NCBI GenBank assembly: GCA_018806915.1
Contig: JAGKQI010000078.1
Span: 310,001 to 374,000 of the forward strand
DNA length: 64,000 nt
Origin: Phytophthora colocasiae
Taxonomy: Eukaryota > Oomycota > Peronosporomycetes > Peronosporales > Peronosporaceae
Direction: 5' to 3'
Within the stretch, counting starts at the first letter, position 1; each line of letters starts with the position of its first letter. Of the stretch, positions 10,877-20,898 are shown piece after piece. The position numbers were made by a program, and so were the translations under genes. The notes beneath the pieces were generated by a model. It made no database searches, had not been told where the DNA came from, and was given only the letters and a program-made list of their open reading frames with translations.

Positions 10877-11350
10877 TCAGCTCTGCATCTTCTTCACCTC
10901 TTCGTCGTCCACTGTCTGCTGTACAACAAGCGCTGCTGACTCGGCTGCTGGATCCTCCTTATTAATATCAACTTTCTCCAGCTCGCTTAGCTTTGCCTGT
11001 TCCTGATTCAGCGCGTGCTTGGCTCTCTCGCCCGACTGCTCCACCTCCTGCTTCTGCTGCTCCTCAAACTGCACAAACGTAATTTTGTCTGCAATTATTT
11101 TCTGTGCCATTGCTGGTTGCAGTGTGGAAATAGCTGAGGGAGGGAAACCAGCATCCAGAAGCTGCTGACGCATGTTGCGAGTGATCATGAAAGCCACGGA
11201 GGCCACTTGAGGTCCGTTGCCAGTGCTTCCCTGGCCGTACCATACACGCTCCGCCCACTTCGAGCCGTCGTAGTGCCATTTGTTCACGTAATAGCGTCCT
11301 AGGAGGTGCCACCGCTGCGCACGCGCCTGCAGACGGCGGACGATCGTCAT
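10877..11350 (-). CDS. Small basic/coiled-coil protein with UBA-like segment
   Basis: The frame is open upstream to 11389, but the first ATG is at 11350, giving 157 residues. The N-terminus is rich in Arg and aromatic residues with no acidic residue in the first 20 (MTIVRRLQARAQRWHLLGR), which could be a mitochondrial presequence. A central helical segment, MRQQLLDAGFPPSAISTLQP, has the spacing of a UBA-like three-helix unit. The C-terminal half (QFEEQQKQEVEQ onward) is a charged coiled coil. I do not recognise the family. It is convergent with the membrane-protein gene on the plus strand. Confidence 0.6.
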   Translation of the reverse strand: MTIVRRLQARAQRWHLLGRYYVNKWHYDGSKWAERVWYGQGSTGNGPQVASVAFMITRNMRQQLLDAGFPPSAISTLQPAMAQKIIADKITFVQFEEQQKQEVEQSGERAKHALNQEQAKLSELEKVDINKEDPAAESAALVVQQTVDDEEVKKMQS

Positions 11351-12291
11351 GAGGATACTTAAGCTGTGCTGGTGGTGACGCTGCGCCACACCTTATGAAA
11401 ACCCTTGAAATCCGATATTTAGTGTAAGAATGGTGTGGTGGAATGACGCGAAATTTGGTTCATAGAACGGACGAGTTTGGTGGAATCGACTGTACTTCGA
11501 AGTACAGCCAATGCTCACTGTATTGGAGCTTACTGCATGTGCAAACCGTCCAGGTCCTGTAGCTGCAATGGCTAGAGTGACTCGGTATTACCGAGTCGGT
11601 ATAATAATCGCTGCCAGAAAAGACGAGCTGCTTGTCACGATCCCAGATACATGGATCTTCTTTTAACTCCTTTGCCAATCAAGCTGAACGCTTCATTCAT
11701 GTACGTCACGGTGAACTCTTCACATAAGTTTTAGCTGCATAACTTTACGCTGTAAAGTTCACAGCCCTGTTCAGTTCACGCATGTGAGTTGAACGGACAT
11801 ATCTGCAGCGGAAAAAATCGGTCAATAACTTCAGGTTGCACGCTTCAATGTTTGCCTGGTTGCACACGCTGGTGGAGCATAAAACGCCGAAGCAAATCGA
11901 CATGGTGGCGAAATCCTAATCGACAGGAGCGTGACGGCGTTCCCCCATCGTCCCGGCCATAATTTTCCTTCGCGCTACCGGTATTAATAGGACGGACGCT
12001 TCCTGCACTGAACTACCATCATTTGAACGGCCGCAGTCCAGAGAACTCGGAAACGACCTGTGTATTATACATTGGATTCTTGCTCAGCTCTGTTACGTGT
12101 GTTACATCAATACCAATTGTTTGACGCCAGAAGAGTTTTTGAACAGCGGTCAAAAAATATTTTGTAGTCGATTCCGATTGGTTAAAACCCCTTCGATCCC
12201 AAGAGTCAGTACGGGTACTGTAGGCGTCCATTCTCTAAGAAAGAGCTCGCCTGTCTTCCCATTCGGCAATTTTGGGTCAGGGAGGGACACT
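11351..12291. other. Intergenic region before the HECT gene, with Inr-like element
   Basis: No gene is supported here. An oomycete initiator-like string, TCCATTCT, fits the YCAYTYY consensus at about 12227-12234, some 58 nt upstream of the HECT start codon, a usual distance in Phytophthora. The remaining sequence shows nothing I can name. Confidence 0.35.
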
Positions 12292-14718
12292 ATGACGGCC
12301 ATCTTCGGGCAGGAACTGAGCCCCGGTATGGCAGCATTGGTGTATGTGTTTCTGGTACTCGCTCTACTGGTTTTATGCGGTTCTATCTGGTACTACTGGA
12401 GTTATGCACGCAAAATTGAGCGATTCCTGGCTAGAGACAACCAGAACAACAACATGATGCGGCATCACCTCGTGGACAGCTTCCTGCAGCGTGGAGAGGA
12501 GGAATGGCCCTGCTCTATCTGTTTCCATGACAACCACCCAGACAAGACGAGCTGTGTGATGTGTGGTACACCACGGATCGTCACAGCTACGACCCCGTCG
12601 AACTTGGCACGAGCTTCAGGGCTGCACAAACAGGATTTCAGCCAGAGTATGCTCAACCAGCAGTCAAGAGTGCGTAGTTTCCACGTTAGAAGACTCAAAC
12701 AGATGGATCTGACGTCCAGGCAGAAGGCAGCGGTGCGACGTCATCTCTGGAAGAGGAAGAAGGGAAAAGACGGAGTGATGCGGTGGGTGCGTATCGATGC
12801 ACAACATGCAAATGACCATGAAGAAGAAGAGATAGAGAACAAGGAGAACAGGAGTGAGACGTTATATAGTGGACTCAGTACGCCTCCTAATGGCACTGCC
12901 ATTCTGGGAGGAGACGAGTTCCCACGGACGTCAAACGCCAGTCGCGTGTCGTCATCGTCGTCATTGAGAGAAGACAACGAGCACATTGCATTAGCATTGA
13001 GAGACTTTGGAGTTTCTTCCGAAGGGGAAGGGCGTCATCCGGATAATTCATTCTTGAACAACGACTTGGGGCGTCCGTCCTTCCAGCCACTACGTGCAAC
13101 GGCACTGAAACGCCTGGAAGAAGCGGAAGAACGACCGACAATGGCGTTCTACTCGCAGCAGAACCCATTCAACCCAGCTAACAGCGGTGTCAATCCCAAT
13201 GGAAGCAGCAGGAATCCCTTTTCAGGTAGTACGGTGAACCCGTTCGCGAGTACTCGTGGTCTAGCCAGCTCTCGTGGTTTGAACCAGATCAGTGAAGACA
13301 GGGAAGGCACAATGGGTGGAGGTCCAATCCCTGACATTGGCAGAGCTGATGGCCCTGATGGCGTTGACAACCGTCGCTTTAATGATTCAGCTATGTCCAA
13401 TGTTTCTACCGGCTACGTTCGACATGAGGATGGTGAAGGTGGTTACGAGTGGACTCCTGCTGGAACGGTGATTGCTTTTACGGATACTAGTCGTCGAATG
13501 GATTGTGAAGATGATCTGGAGGAGATTGCGTCGCTGACGTTCCACGACAAGAATCGCTGGTTCCTTGAGCAGGTGCAGAAGCGCTGGCGAAGTTACGAAG
13601 AGGGTCACATCCAGTTCGTTGTAAGGCGAGAGCACGTGGTGAGTGATTCGCTTGAACAGATGCTCAAGTGTCCTCCTAGTCGATTCTGGGAACGCCTTCG
13701 TATCTACTTCGAGAACGAACCTGGTTTGGATGCTGGTGGTTTGATCCGCGAATGGTACGAGATTTTGAGTGACTCACTGTTCAACGATGATTTCGGGCTC
13801 TTTATCGCGACGAAGGGCGAGAACATGGGCTATTGGATCAACCCAGCGTCGGCGTCAAAGGTGCCAAACCACTTGGAATACTACGAGTTCGTCGGTCGAT
13901 TGTTGGCGAAGGCGTTGATTGAAGGCTACAACATGAAGATGTCTCTCGCACTACCGCTTATCAAGCACATTCTGGGTGTTCCGATTTCTTTTTCGGACCT
14001 GGAGTTCTTGGATGAAGATCTGTACAAGAATGCCATGTGGATGAAGCAGAACGACCATGCTGAGTTGCTTGCTATCGATTTCACGGTGCAAGTGATCACG
14101 TCTGAGGGAAAATCCCAGACAGTAGAGCTTGTACCAGGTGGTGCGGACCGCGACGTGACGGATGAGAACAAGAAAGAGTACTTGGAACTGCTTTTGAAGC
14201 ACTACATGTTTGAGAGCATCTCGGAGCAACTTGGTGCGCTGCTCATGGGCTTCTACGACGTGATGCCGCAGTTCTTGATTACAGTCTTCGACTATCAAGA
14301 GTTTGATCTCTTATTGTCTGGTGTGCCGGAGCTCGACGTGAACGACTGGCACACACACAGTGAGGTGCGTTGGGTGAAGCTCGAGAAGCCGACTCCAGTT
14401 GAGCACCGTGTACTCAGGTGGTTCTGGGAATGTATGCGTGAGTTCACAAGTGAGGAGCGCGCACGTCTGCTGCAGTTCGCAACGGGCACATCTCGTGTCC
14501 CTGTTCAGGGTTTTAAGGCTCTTATGAGCAGCGATGGTCGTGTCAGGAGATTTACAATTCAGTTCGTGCAGCGTGGGGCACCACCTACCGGTCTCATGCC
14601 GAAGGGCCACACATGTTTCAACCGAATCGACCTGCCGCTCTACCACACCAAGGAGGAGATGCTCAACTATCTGACGCTCGTGATGAATATGGAGATTTCG
14701 GGTTTCTGGATGGAGTAA
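12292..14718 (+). CDS. Membrane-anchored HECT E3 ubiquitin ligase with RanBP2 zinc finger
   Basis: The single-exon frame is open from 12097, but the first ATG is at 12292, giving 808 residues. Residues 13-36 are a strong membrane helix (MAALVYVFLVLALLVLCGS). A RanBP2-type zinc finger follows at 72-95 (Cys74, 77, 88 and 91). A long low-complexity linker rich in Ser, Asn and Pro runs to about 400. The HECT domain fills the C-terminus: LRIYFENEPGLDAGG starts the N-lobe near 470 and GHTCFNRIDLP holds the catalytic Cys775, 34 residues from the end as in the family. It forms a ubiquitin thioester and passes ubiquitin to substrates, here probably at a membrane with the catalytic part in the cytosol. 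The zinc finger may bind ubiquitin. Its stop lies 86 bp from the NPRL2 stop. Confidence 0.9.
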   Translation: MTAIFGQELSPGMAALVYVFLVLALLVLCGSIWYYWSYARKIERFLARDNQNNNMMRHHLVDSFLQRGEEEWPCSICFHDNHPDKTSCVMCGTPRIVTATTPSNLARASGLHKQDFSQSMLNQQSRVRSFHVRRLKQMDLTSRQKAAVRRHLWKRKKGKDGVMRWVRIDAQHANDHEEEEIENKENRSETLYSGLSTPPNGTAILGGDEFPRTSNASRVSSSSSLREDNEHIALALRDFGVSSEGEGRHPDNSFLNNDLGRPSFQPLRATALKRLEEAEERPTMAFYSQQNPFNPANSGVNPNGSSRNPFSGSTVNPFASTRGLASSRGLNQISEDREGTMGGGPIPDIGRADGPDGVDNRRFNDSAMSNVSTGYVRHEDGEGGYEWTPAGTVIAFTDTSRRMDCEDDLEEIASLTFHDKNRWFLEQVQKRWRSYEEGHIQFVVRREHVVSDSLEQMLKCPPSRFWERLRIYFENEPGLDAGGLIREWYEILSDSLFNDDFGLFIATKGENMGYWINPASASKVPNHLEYYEFVGRLLAKALIEGYNMKMSLALPLIKHILGVPISFSDLEFLDEDLYKNAMWMKQNDHAELLAIDFTVQVITSEGKSQTVELVPGGADRDVTDENKKEYLELLLKHYMFESISEQLGALLMGFYDVMPQFLITVFDYQEFDLLLSGVPELDVNDWHTHSEVRWVKLEKPTPVEHRVLRWFWECMREFTSEERARLLQFATGTSRVPVQGFKALMSSDGRVRRFTIQFVQRGAPPTGLMPKGHTCFNRIDLPLYHTKEEMLNYLTLVMNMEISGFWME

Positions 14719-14804
14719 ATATCTGTTTGCGTGTGGGAAAATTTAAATATGATGTTAATCTTTCACGTTGCTAACCTTTTCAAGTGTATTATCGTACAGT
14801 TTCC

Positions 14805-16546
14805 TCACTTGTGTACTGCGAAGCAGTTCGGCGTCATCTGAATCGTAGACTCGACGTCAGTGTAGCGCAGCAGAAACTTACTACATATCTCGTCAGTGTG
14901 GTGGCCGCCATCCATCATTCGCAGCACGTCCTTCTCCAGCTGATTGGCTTTGGAAACCAGCACGCGTTTAGATGACGTCAAAGAAGCCACGTTCCCATTC
15001 CCATTCGAGCCTCCAGAGCCGTTCCCATTGACTGCACCATTTCCTCCACCTCCTTGCTGGGTAGACGAAGGCACAGCGTTAATCGGGTTCATTCCTGACA
15101 ATGAAGGAGAATTTGTGGACAATGCATAGGGGCGACCCTTTTGCTGAACACCTTGCTGTTGCTGAGCTTGCTGAGCGGGTTGCTGCTGCTGTTGCTGAGG
15201 AGGACTGGAACCAGGCAAGTTGCGGTCGATACAGATCGGATAGCGATGCACGCGCCTGAGGAACCCGTGAATCAGTCCAAAAGTGATAAATCGTCGCACA
15301 TCGATAAGTGCCAGCGATTCAGAGTACACGACGCAAAAGTCACTCATACGCAAGCTCGGCTGAACGGAACAGTACAACGCGAAGATCCGTGCAAAAGATG
15401 GAGGTGCATGGCCTGATTTCGCGATGTACACAGCACACTCGGCTTGTAACTTGGGGTCATTTGCCAGTACTGAAATCTTCGGGGTGTTGGCGTATATGTT
15501 CGAGTGCAGGAAGATATCGATGAGTGTGACGCAACCGTAGTACAGAAGCTGTCGGACACATTTCTTCACAATTGCAATCTCCACGTCAGCCTCCAGACTA
15601 ATACGCTTCACATACCGGACACCGTCGATGAAAGGCACAACTTGCTGCAGCGCCAAGTCCCATTCCGCTGTTGTACACAAAAGGAATACCAATATGAGTT
15701 CTTTGGTGATAAACTACTTCATAGTACATTACGCACCACTGTTCTCGAGTAGAGCACGTAGATCTCGAATTGTAACTGGCACTTGATACTCAAACACTGC
15801 AGCAGGATCTTGTAGCGTCGGGAAGAGTTTCAAATTGATAACGTTGGCTTTGTCCACTGGAATGGTACATTCCCCATGCAACGTCAAATCCCTCAAAACC
15901 TGCGGAAGAATAGTCCCCAGCAGCTCCTTCTTGTCCGAATTATATAAAAATCCACTTTCTTTCTCCATTCCTTCCACCAATGCTCCCAACTGCACAGGTA
16001 AAACCTCAAATCCGTAAAACAATTCTGAAAAAAAAAAAAATATATACTCCTAACCTTTCGTAAAATCGGTCGGTACGGCGCCGTCTCCACATGCTCATCG
16101 AACACAAAGCCTGCAGCAGATACAAAACTCAGTAAAGCCTCCCATTTCAAATAACTAGGTAAATGTAGACGTACCAATATTGAATAGCAGAGCATTTCGA
16201 TGATACTTGTCATCTTCGATACACACTGGATACCCTACGATCTTCATCTGCTGCGCTCGGACTGCCACCACCAATAGTAAATATAAATACACATTCGAAT
16301 ACTTTATTCATTCAAATGCCCACCCGTGATGATCTTCCCGCACAAGGCCTTGTCAATGATGATATAACCCGACACACTGTCGAATACCTCGTTACTGAGC
16401 ACACTACACACCAACAAACAAAGTCACAGTCACAAATACAATATTAACATACTGTAGAGCTTCAGAACGTACTTGTCCGGCGCCTGGAAGAGGATCACAG
16501 GCCCCGCGACGTTGTCGAACTCGCTATAGAATAGTCCCTTTATCAT
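14805..16546 (-). CDS. NPRL2: NPRL2-like subunit of GATOR1
   Basis: Six exons join in frame: 16546-16473, 16403-16324, 16261-16175, 16110-16048, 16024-15737 and 15667-14805, giving 484 residues. All introns are GT-AG and short. The start GLFYSEFDNVAGPVI matches the NPRL2 N-terminal longin-type fold; YPVCIEDDKYHRNALLFN, ADVEIAIVKKCVRQLLYYG and the C-terminal HTDEIC match the human protein closely. NPRL2 works with NPRL3 and DEPDC5 as the GTPase activator for Rag GTPases that restrains TORC1 when amino acids are scarce. An insertion of Gln runs and Gly/Asn repeats between about residues 330 and 420 makes it some 100 residues longer than the human protein. The first ATG after an in-frame TAG was taken as start. 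Confidence 0.9.
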
Positions 16547-16633
16547 TGCGTTCCAGATCCCAAACTAAAATTGATATGGACTAAAACTAGTCCGACTAAA
16601 TTTTGATTGACGGACATTTAGCAAATTGGCGCG
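16547..16633. promoter_or_regulatory. Shared 87-bp promoter region between NPRL2 and the RING-RAWUL gene
   Basis: The two start codons face away from each other across only 87 bp. The region must hold the core promoters and 5' leaders of both genes, so the two are probably driven by one bidirectional promoter. I see no clear oomycete Inr consensus in it; GGACATTTAG near 16613 is the nearest. Confidence 0.5.
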
Positions 16634-17714
16634 ATGGCACTAGATGGGCGTATGGTAAAGAGAACGAACGTCTATGAAGGCCTACAGCTCTGTATAATGA
16701 TAATATGTTCCCTACATTTGGATCTGCAGGTAACAGTGAAGCTGGCGGAGCTCACAGAGCATTTGGGGTGCGCAATATGCCGTGGCATTTTGCGAGACGC
16801 GCACACCATCCCTGATTGTCTTCATTCGTGTATGTTTGCTATGGTAAATAACTATTGTGTTATCATTTTAACAAATTGTTTTGCTTTGTAGTCTGTAAGA
16901 ACTGCATCTATCGACATTTTCTCGTGAAAGGAAGTTGCATATGCCCAAAATGCAACAAAACGCTGAGTTCACGACCAATTACTACGTTGATGTGAGTTGG
17001 TTTTAAGGCATCTCGCTCAATTTTATTTAACTAAAAAATGTGTTATTGATGGTAGAGCGGATCAGAAGTTGCAGGAAGTGGTGGATCGCATTTTCCCGGA
17101 GTTTAAGGAGCAAGAAGTGATACAAGAGAAGGAGTTTTACGCCAAGAACAAGTTTAAACTCAAGGACGAGAGTGCAACAGAACATCAGGATGGACCCAAT
17201 AGGCCATCATCTTCACCTAAGACTTCATCCTCTCGTGGTCGATCAAAGAACTCGGCTTCTACGAAACAAAGCACCAAACCAAGCAACAACGGAAGCAGCA
17301 CCCGCCAGCTCACGATTGAAGTTTATCCACAGCAAACGTAAGTAAATGCTGTGAAGTGTTGCTGTGTATTCGGTGAATAATTGGTGTCGTTTGTTGTAGA
17401 AATGCCAACACGCTGTCTACGTTAAAATTCCCATTTATGCAAGTGAGCGGCAATCTGAAGGTACGTTTATAGAGTTCTAGTGTAAAAGGAGCCATGTATT
17501 GACTGCTGTATTACTGTATGTCATGTAGATGTCGGAGCTGCGCAAGTTAATTCACAAACGTCTCAAGTTATCAGACGATCTTCAACTAGAAATGGCGTGC
17601 ATGGGCACCACAGTGGGGCCAGAGCTTTCGGCAAATTTCATCCTGCGGACAATCTGGCAGCATCAGAACCAGAAAGAGCCATTAGTGTTGCACTATCGGC
17701 ACATGACGGCATGA
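16634..17714 (+). CDS. Polycomb-group RING finger (PCGF-like) protein with RAWUL domain
   Basis: Six exons join in frame: 16634-16654, 16730-16829, 16892-16991, 17056-17337, 17400-17460 and 17529-17714, giving 249 residues. A C3HC4 RING lies at residues 21-61 (Cys21, 24, 37, His39, Cys42, 45, 58, 61) with CLHSFCKNCI split by an intron. KLQEVVDRIFPEF and a following charged helix resemble the region after the RING in PCGF proteins. A Ser/Lys-rich linker leads to a C-terminal RAWUL ubiquitin-like fold from about 155 to the end. PCGF-type proteins pair with RING1 to ubiquitylate histone H2A. Plant DRIP-like RING ligases are the alternative. Intron 1 reads through in frame, so an extended N-terminus is possible. 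Confidence 0.75.
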
Positions 17715-17739
17715 TCACAGGAAACGAAAAGCTCATTAG

Positions 17740-17852
17740 AGAGTTCTTGTGTAAAAGGAGCTATGTATTGACTGTTATGTTACTGTATGTCATGTCGGAG
17801 CTGCGCAAGTTAATACACAAACGTCTCACGATCTTCAACTAGAAATGGCGTG
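17740..17852 (+). repeat. Partial tandem duplication of the last intron/exon of the RING-RAWUL gene
   Basis: This copies 17471-17599, that is most of intron 5 plus the first 70 bases of exon 6, and lies just 25 bp after the gene's stop. The copy lacks the acceptor bases TAGA before ATGTCGGAG and a 12-base piece further on, and ends at the same CGTG. It is not part of the gene and encodes no useful protein. Confidence 0.75.
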
Positions 17853-18024
17853 TGGCGTTGTAGCCGTAGATGAGACCTCCCATGATGCTGAGCACCCACG
17901 TACGACGCTTAAAGCCTCCAATGCCTCCATATCCTTCGTCATCAGACACTTCACTGTCTTTAACATATCCACGTTGCTTCTCTCGTAGTCGCAGGAGCTC
18001 GTTCGTCTCCTCATGTCTTCCCAT
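17839..18024 (-). CDS. Possible small membrane protein, 61 residues
   Basis: An ATG at 18024 opens 61 codons: a charged N-terminal half (RHEETNELLRLREKQ), an acidic patch (DSEVSDDEGYGG) and a C-terminal hydrophobic stretch (TWVLSIMGGLIYGYNA). The composition is protein-like and the hydrophobic end could be a tail anchor. It is short and overlaps the duplicated segment at its 3' end, so I hold it as possible only. I do not recognise it. Confidence 0.35.
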   Translation of the reverse strand: MGRHEETNELLRLREKQRGYVKDSEVSDDEGYGGIGGFKRRTWVLSIMGGLIYGYNATRHF

Positions 18025-18050
18025 TGCGCACGACTGATGGACGCCTTCAA

Positions 18051-18902
18051 CGTGTTAAGGTTCTATAGAAGTGGAACCCATGTACGCCAGCTAAGTGTCC
18101 TAAGACAGCTGGAGATATCCTCACAACCAAACTTGAGCTGCCGGACACAACAATATGGAGGCTCCTCCTGTACTCATGGATGCACATGATAATTCTTAGG
18201 AAGCTCGTGAATGCCTACAACGGTACACTGTTTTCCACTTCATTAGGCCAAGAGCTCTTCTACACCCTCGTAATGCACAGAATCCTCAGGCCCGCCTTCA
18301 CCCCGAGCTAAATCGCAGAGGAATCCTCTACTTCCTGCGACTTGCTCCGCTAACCCGGCGCGTTGGAGGCTTTGTCCACTGGACTGCTACTGGGAGCCAG
18401 ATGCCCGTAGCAAACCAAGCTCCGGCTGCCTACGAAGGGATTTATTTGGGGAAATATGGCTTCACCACAGTGAGAGCTCGCGACCGGTTCACTGAATTTG
18501 AACTCGCGGCTCGTGATCGCAGTGCTTGGAAAAAAAGTATTATTATAAATAATAATAGTATTTTTCTATCAAAATAAATATTATTGTTATTATTGGTATT
18601 TGTAACTGACCAGTATTAATCTTCTCCCATGAATTTATTGGCAAGTTTTGCATTCTTAACCCTTTGACTACCGCTAAATTATGTGATGGTACATGTATGT
18701 ACAACATATTGTCAGTAAGCAAGTAAATAAGATGCTATGATTGGTTAAAATACAAAATGGACTATTGTTATTCTGGACCATTTCCCTTATATTCAATATA
18801 CTGTGTCTAACAAGAGCTCTATAAAAAAAATCAGTCTGGCCGTGCTACATTTTATCGCTTCAAGAGGTGACGTTTTAGCGGGAAGCTAAAATAGTCTTTG
18901 AT
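18051..18902 (+). other. Unidentified coding remnant and AT-rich spacer
   Basis: From about 18250 to 18530 one plus-strand frame reads as protein (RRGILYFLRLAPLTRRVGG, then IYLGKYGFTTVRARDRFTEF) but lacks a start and a clean upstream exon. It resembles debris of a repetitive gene; I cannot name the family. From 18531 to 18900 the sequence is AT-rich with TAATAA runs and shows nothing. Confidence 0.3.
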
Positions 18903-19041
18903 ATGCACTCGAGTCAAGACGGTCTCAACTCTATAAGCTTCTCCCTATTATCGGCGTTCGCTGCTGAGCAGCTGCTGCTCTCCTCAGAGTCTGAAGCTCA
19001 GACACACCTGTGGCTCGCGCTATCCCCCAGGGCTCAACAGG

Positions 19042-19873
19042 GCTATTTGTTCCTGAGGAACAGTTTGCTGCTGTCTAGACTCGCGATAGAGCAGCACAAG
19101 GCTGTGTTTTCTCAGAATGAGCGTTTACGGGAGCCGATCGAGCGCATGAAAGTGAGCAGAATCGTTTATTGGAGGCTCAAAGTGCTTTGGAAGCTGAAAA
19201 TCTTCGATTGATAGGGGAATTGCAAGTCAAGTCGAAGCTACTGCAGAACAAGTCACGAGCTTGGTCAAGTGCTACTGAACAATTATTGCAGCTGCAGCAA
19301 GAGGTGGCTATGATAAATCTTGACCGTAGATGATCAGTATCTACGCCTAGTGGTGAACTTAGTGAGCCTGAACAAATTGCAATGGCGATATCAGCACGAC
19401 AAAAGACCAGCAGTTCAAGTCAATAGCGACCACAGTCTGCTTCACGGTTCCCGTCACCCGAACGCAGCGTTGAGAAGCGACGTGGCTCCTTCTCCGATAA
19501 ACAACTGAGTCATAGTCAAGAGAGTGATGGATATGAAGAGTTTATTGGAGTACGAGATACAATGCCCACTGAAGTACTGAAGCGCAGCTCAAGTAAAAGA
19601 CTGGTGGATGCTTCTTGCTCTCCACTTCGTGTGATCATCCTTCCTGTAGTTATCGCTAATGTGTTGCCCAAGCACGAGGAAAAAATTGAGGAAGATGAGG
19701 AAGAACATGAAGAAGACCCGGAAATTGTGTCGCCACCTCCGACTTGCAAACGGGAAGATAGGGCTCCACTATCTCGAACGGCTTCACCAGTTGCCCACCT
19801 GCGAGATGTCGACTTCATCCAAACGCTCCAACGAGTGGATCTTACAGACCACGTAGTCTTTGTACGTTGGTAA
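19042..19873 (+). pseudogene. Coiled-coil gene, left copy
   Basis: Plus-strand frames carry a coiled coil (AIEQHKAVFSQNERLREPIE, then LLEAQSALEAENLRLIGELQ), a Ser-rich segment (SASRFPSPERSVEKRRGSFS) and an acidic end (HEEKIEEDEEEHEEDPE), closing at a stop at 19873. Several frame changes interrupt it, for example near 19150 and 19335. The last 250 bases lie antisense to the 3' part of the LRR gene, so the two genes converge and overlap. The same order is seen in the right arm. No family is recognised. The 5' end is lost or rearranged at the arm boundary. Confidence 0.45.
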
Positions 19874-20572
19874 ACGGCAGAATGAAGGTTACACGAAATC
19901 AAGTTTGAAAGTGGGGCCAAGACAGCCACTTCACGCAGAGTTCTCAGGCTGTTCCCTGCGAGGTTGAGAACTTCCAGCATCGTCAATCCCGAAACCGAGG
20001 CAAATGAGCGATAAAATTCCCTGAAAGATCAAGGTGAGTGAGTCCTTGAGAGAAAAGAGCGGAGCCGATAGAGTCTTGAGGTGATTTCGAGGCATCACAA
20101 GAGTTTGCAGTTGTGTGAATACTTGCAGTCCATCCAGACGTTCGCCGATAGGTTTAGTTGTACAAGATTTGTCGGTTCCGAGAGCACTTTCAGGCTTTTG
20201 AGAGGTTCCTCGAATTAGTACTAAGATCCAAAACCTGTACTTCACTCGGAATTTGTCTTAGAGAAAGACACGCGAGATTTACGAGTTCTCGATCACTTGA
20301 CAACGAAATGGAGTTCGAATTGTTTGGAAAATCCCCAAATGAACTCCGTGAACCCAAATACCGTGTAGTGGTCATCCAACTGAAGTTGGAATCGAAAGTG
20401 ATCCGTTGCTACTTACTTGATCTTCGTCTTCACTGTAATTTGCAGATAATGCTCCATCGTCCACTGGTGGGGTAGTGATCGTGATAGGTAGATCCACAGC
20501 CGACTCAGAATACGTAACATCGTCAACATCTTCGCCTCGTAGCACCTCAACGTCAAACTGATCGTCGTCCAT
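19874..20572 (-). pseudogene. Leucine-rich-repeat gene, left copy
   Basis: An ATG at 20572 opens an acidic N-terminus of 52 codons (MDDDQFDVEVLRGEDVDD) ending at a GTAAGT donor at 20416. Downstream segments give LRR units: EVQVLDLSTN, TQLQTLVMPRNHLKTL and MLEVLNLAGNSLRTL. They fall in different frames, so single-base shifts break the copy. The right arm keeps a cleaner end of the same gene, with an LRR cap-like end (NPFCRLPTYKDYVV). LRR proteins of this SDS22/LRRC type act as binding scaffolds; nothing more specific can be said. Confidence 0.55.
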
Positions 20573-20898
20573 CGCAACTTAGACGACACGAAAGGAAAGT
20601 CAATTAAGTCGCATAATGCAGTCGAGCTTGATAAGCACCACCCCAAATAGCGCGTATAGATATACCTCTTTGCACTGCAGCATTGGCGATGCAAACAAAG
20701 ATATTTGCTATCCAGGATTTACATGTCCACTGATAATTCCTGCTAGGCGGACTGAGAAATTCATTCCGGTTCCTCCTTGCCTCATTATCAGGCACATTCT
20801 GTGACTCACAGCCTGTACGGGTGTATCTGGCTGGTAATTTGCCAGTAGCAAAACGGATTTCTTGAAACGGACACAGTGGAGGAATCGGACAACGACTT

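Noticed and set aside
12097..12291. N-terminal extension of the HECT ligase
   Set aside because: The frame is open but has no ATG before 12292 and no protein-like content.
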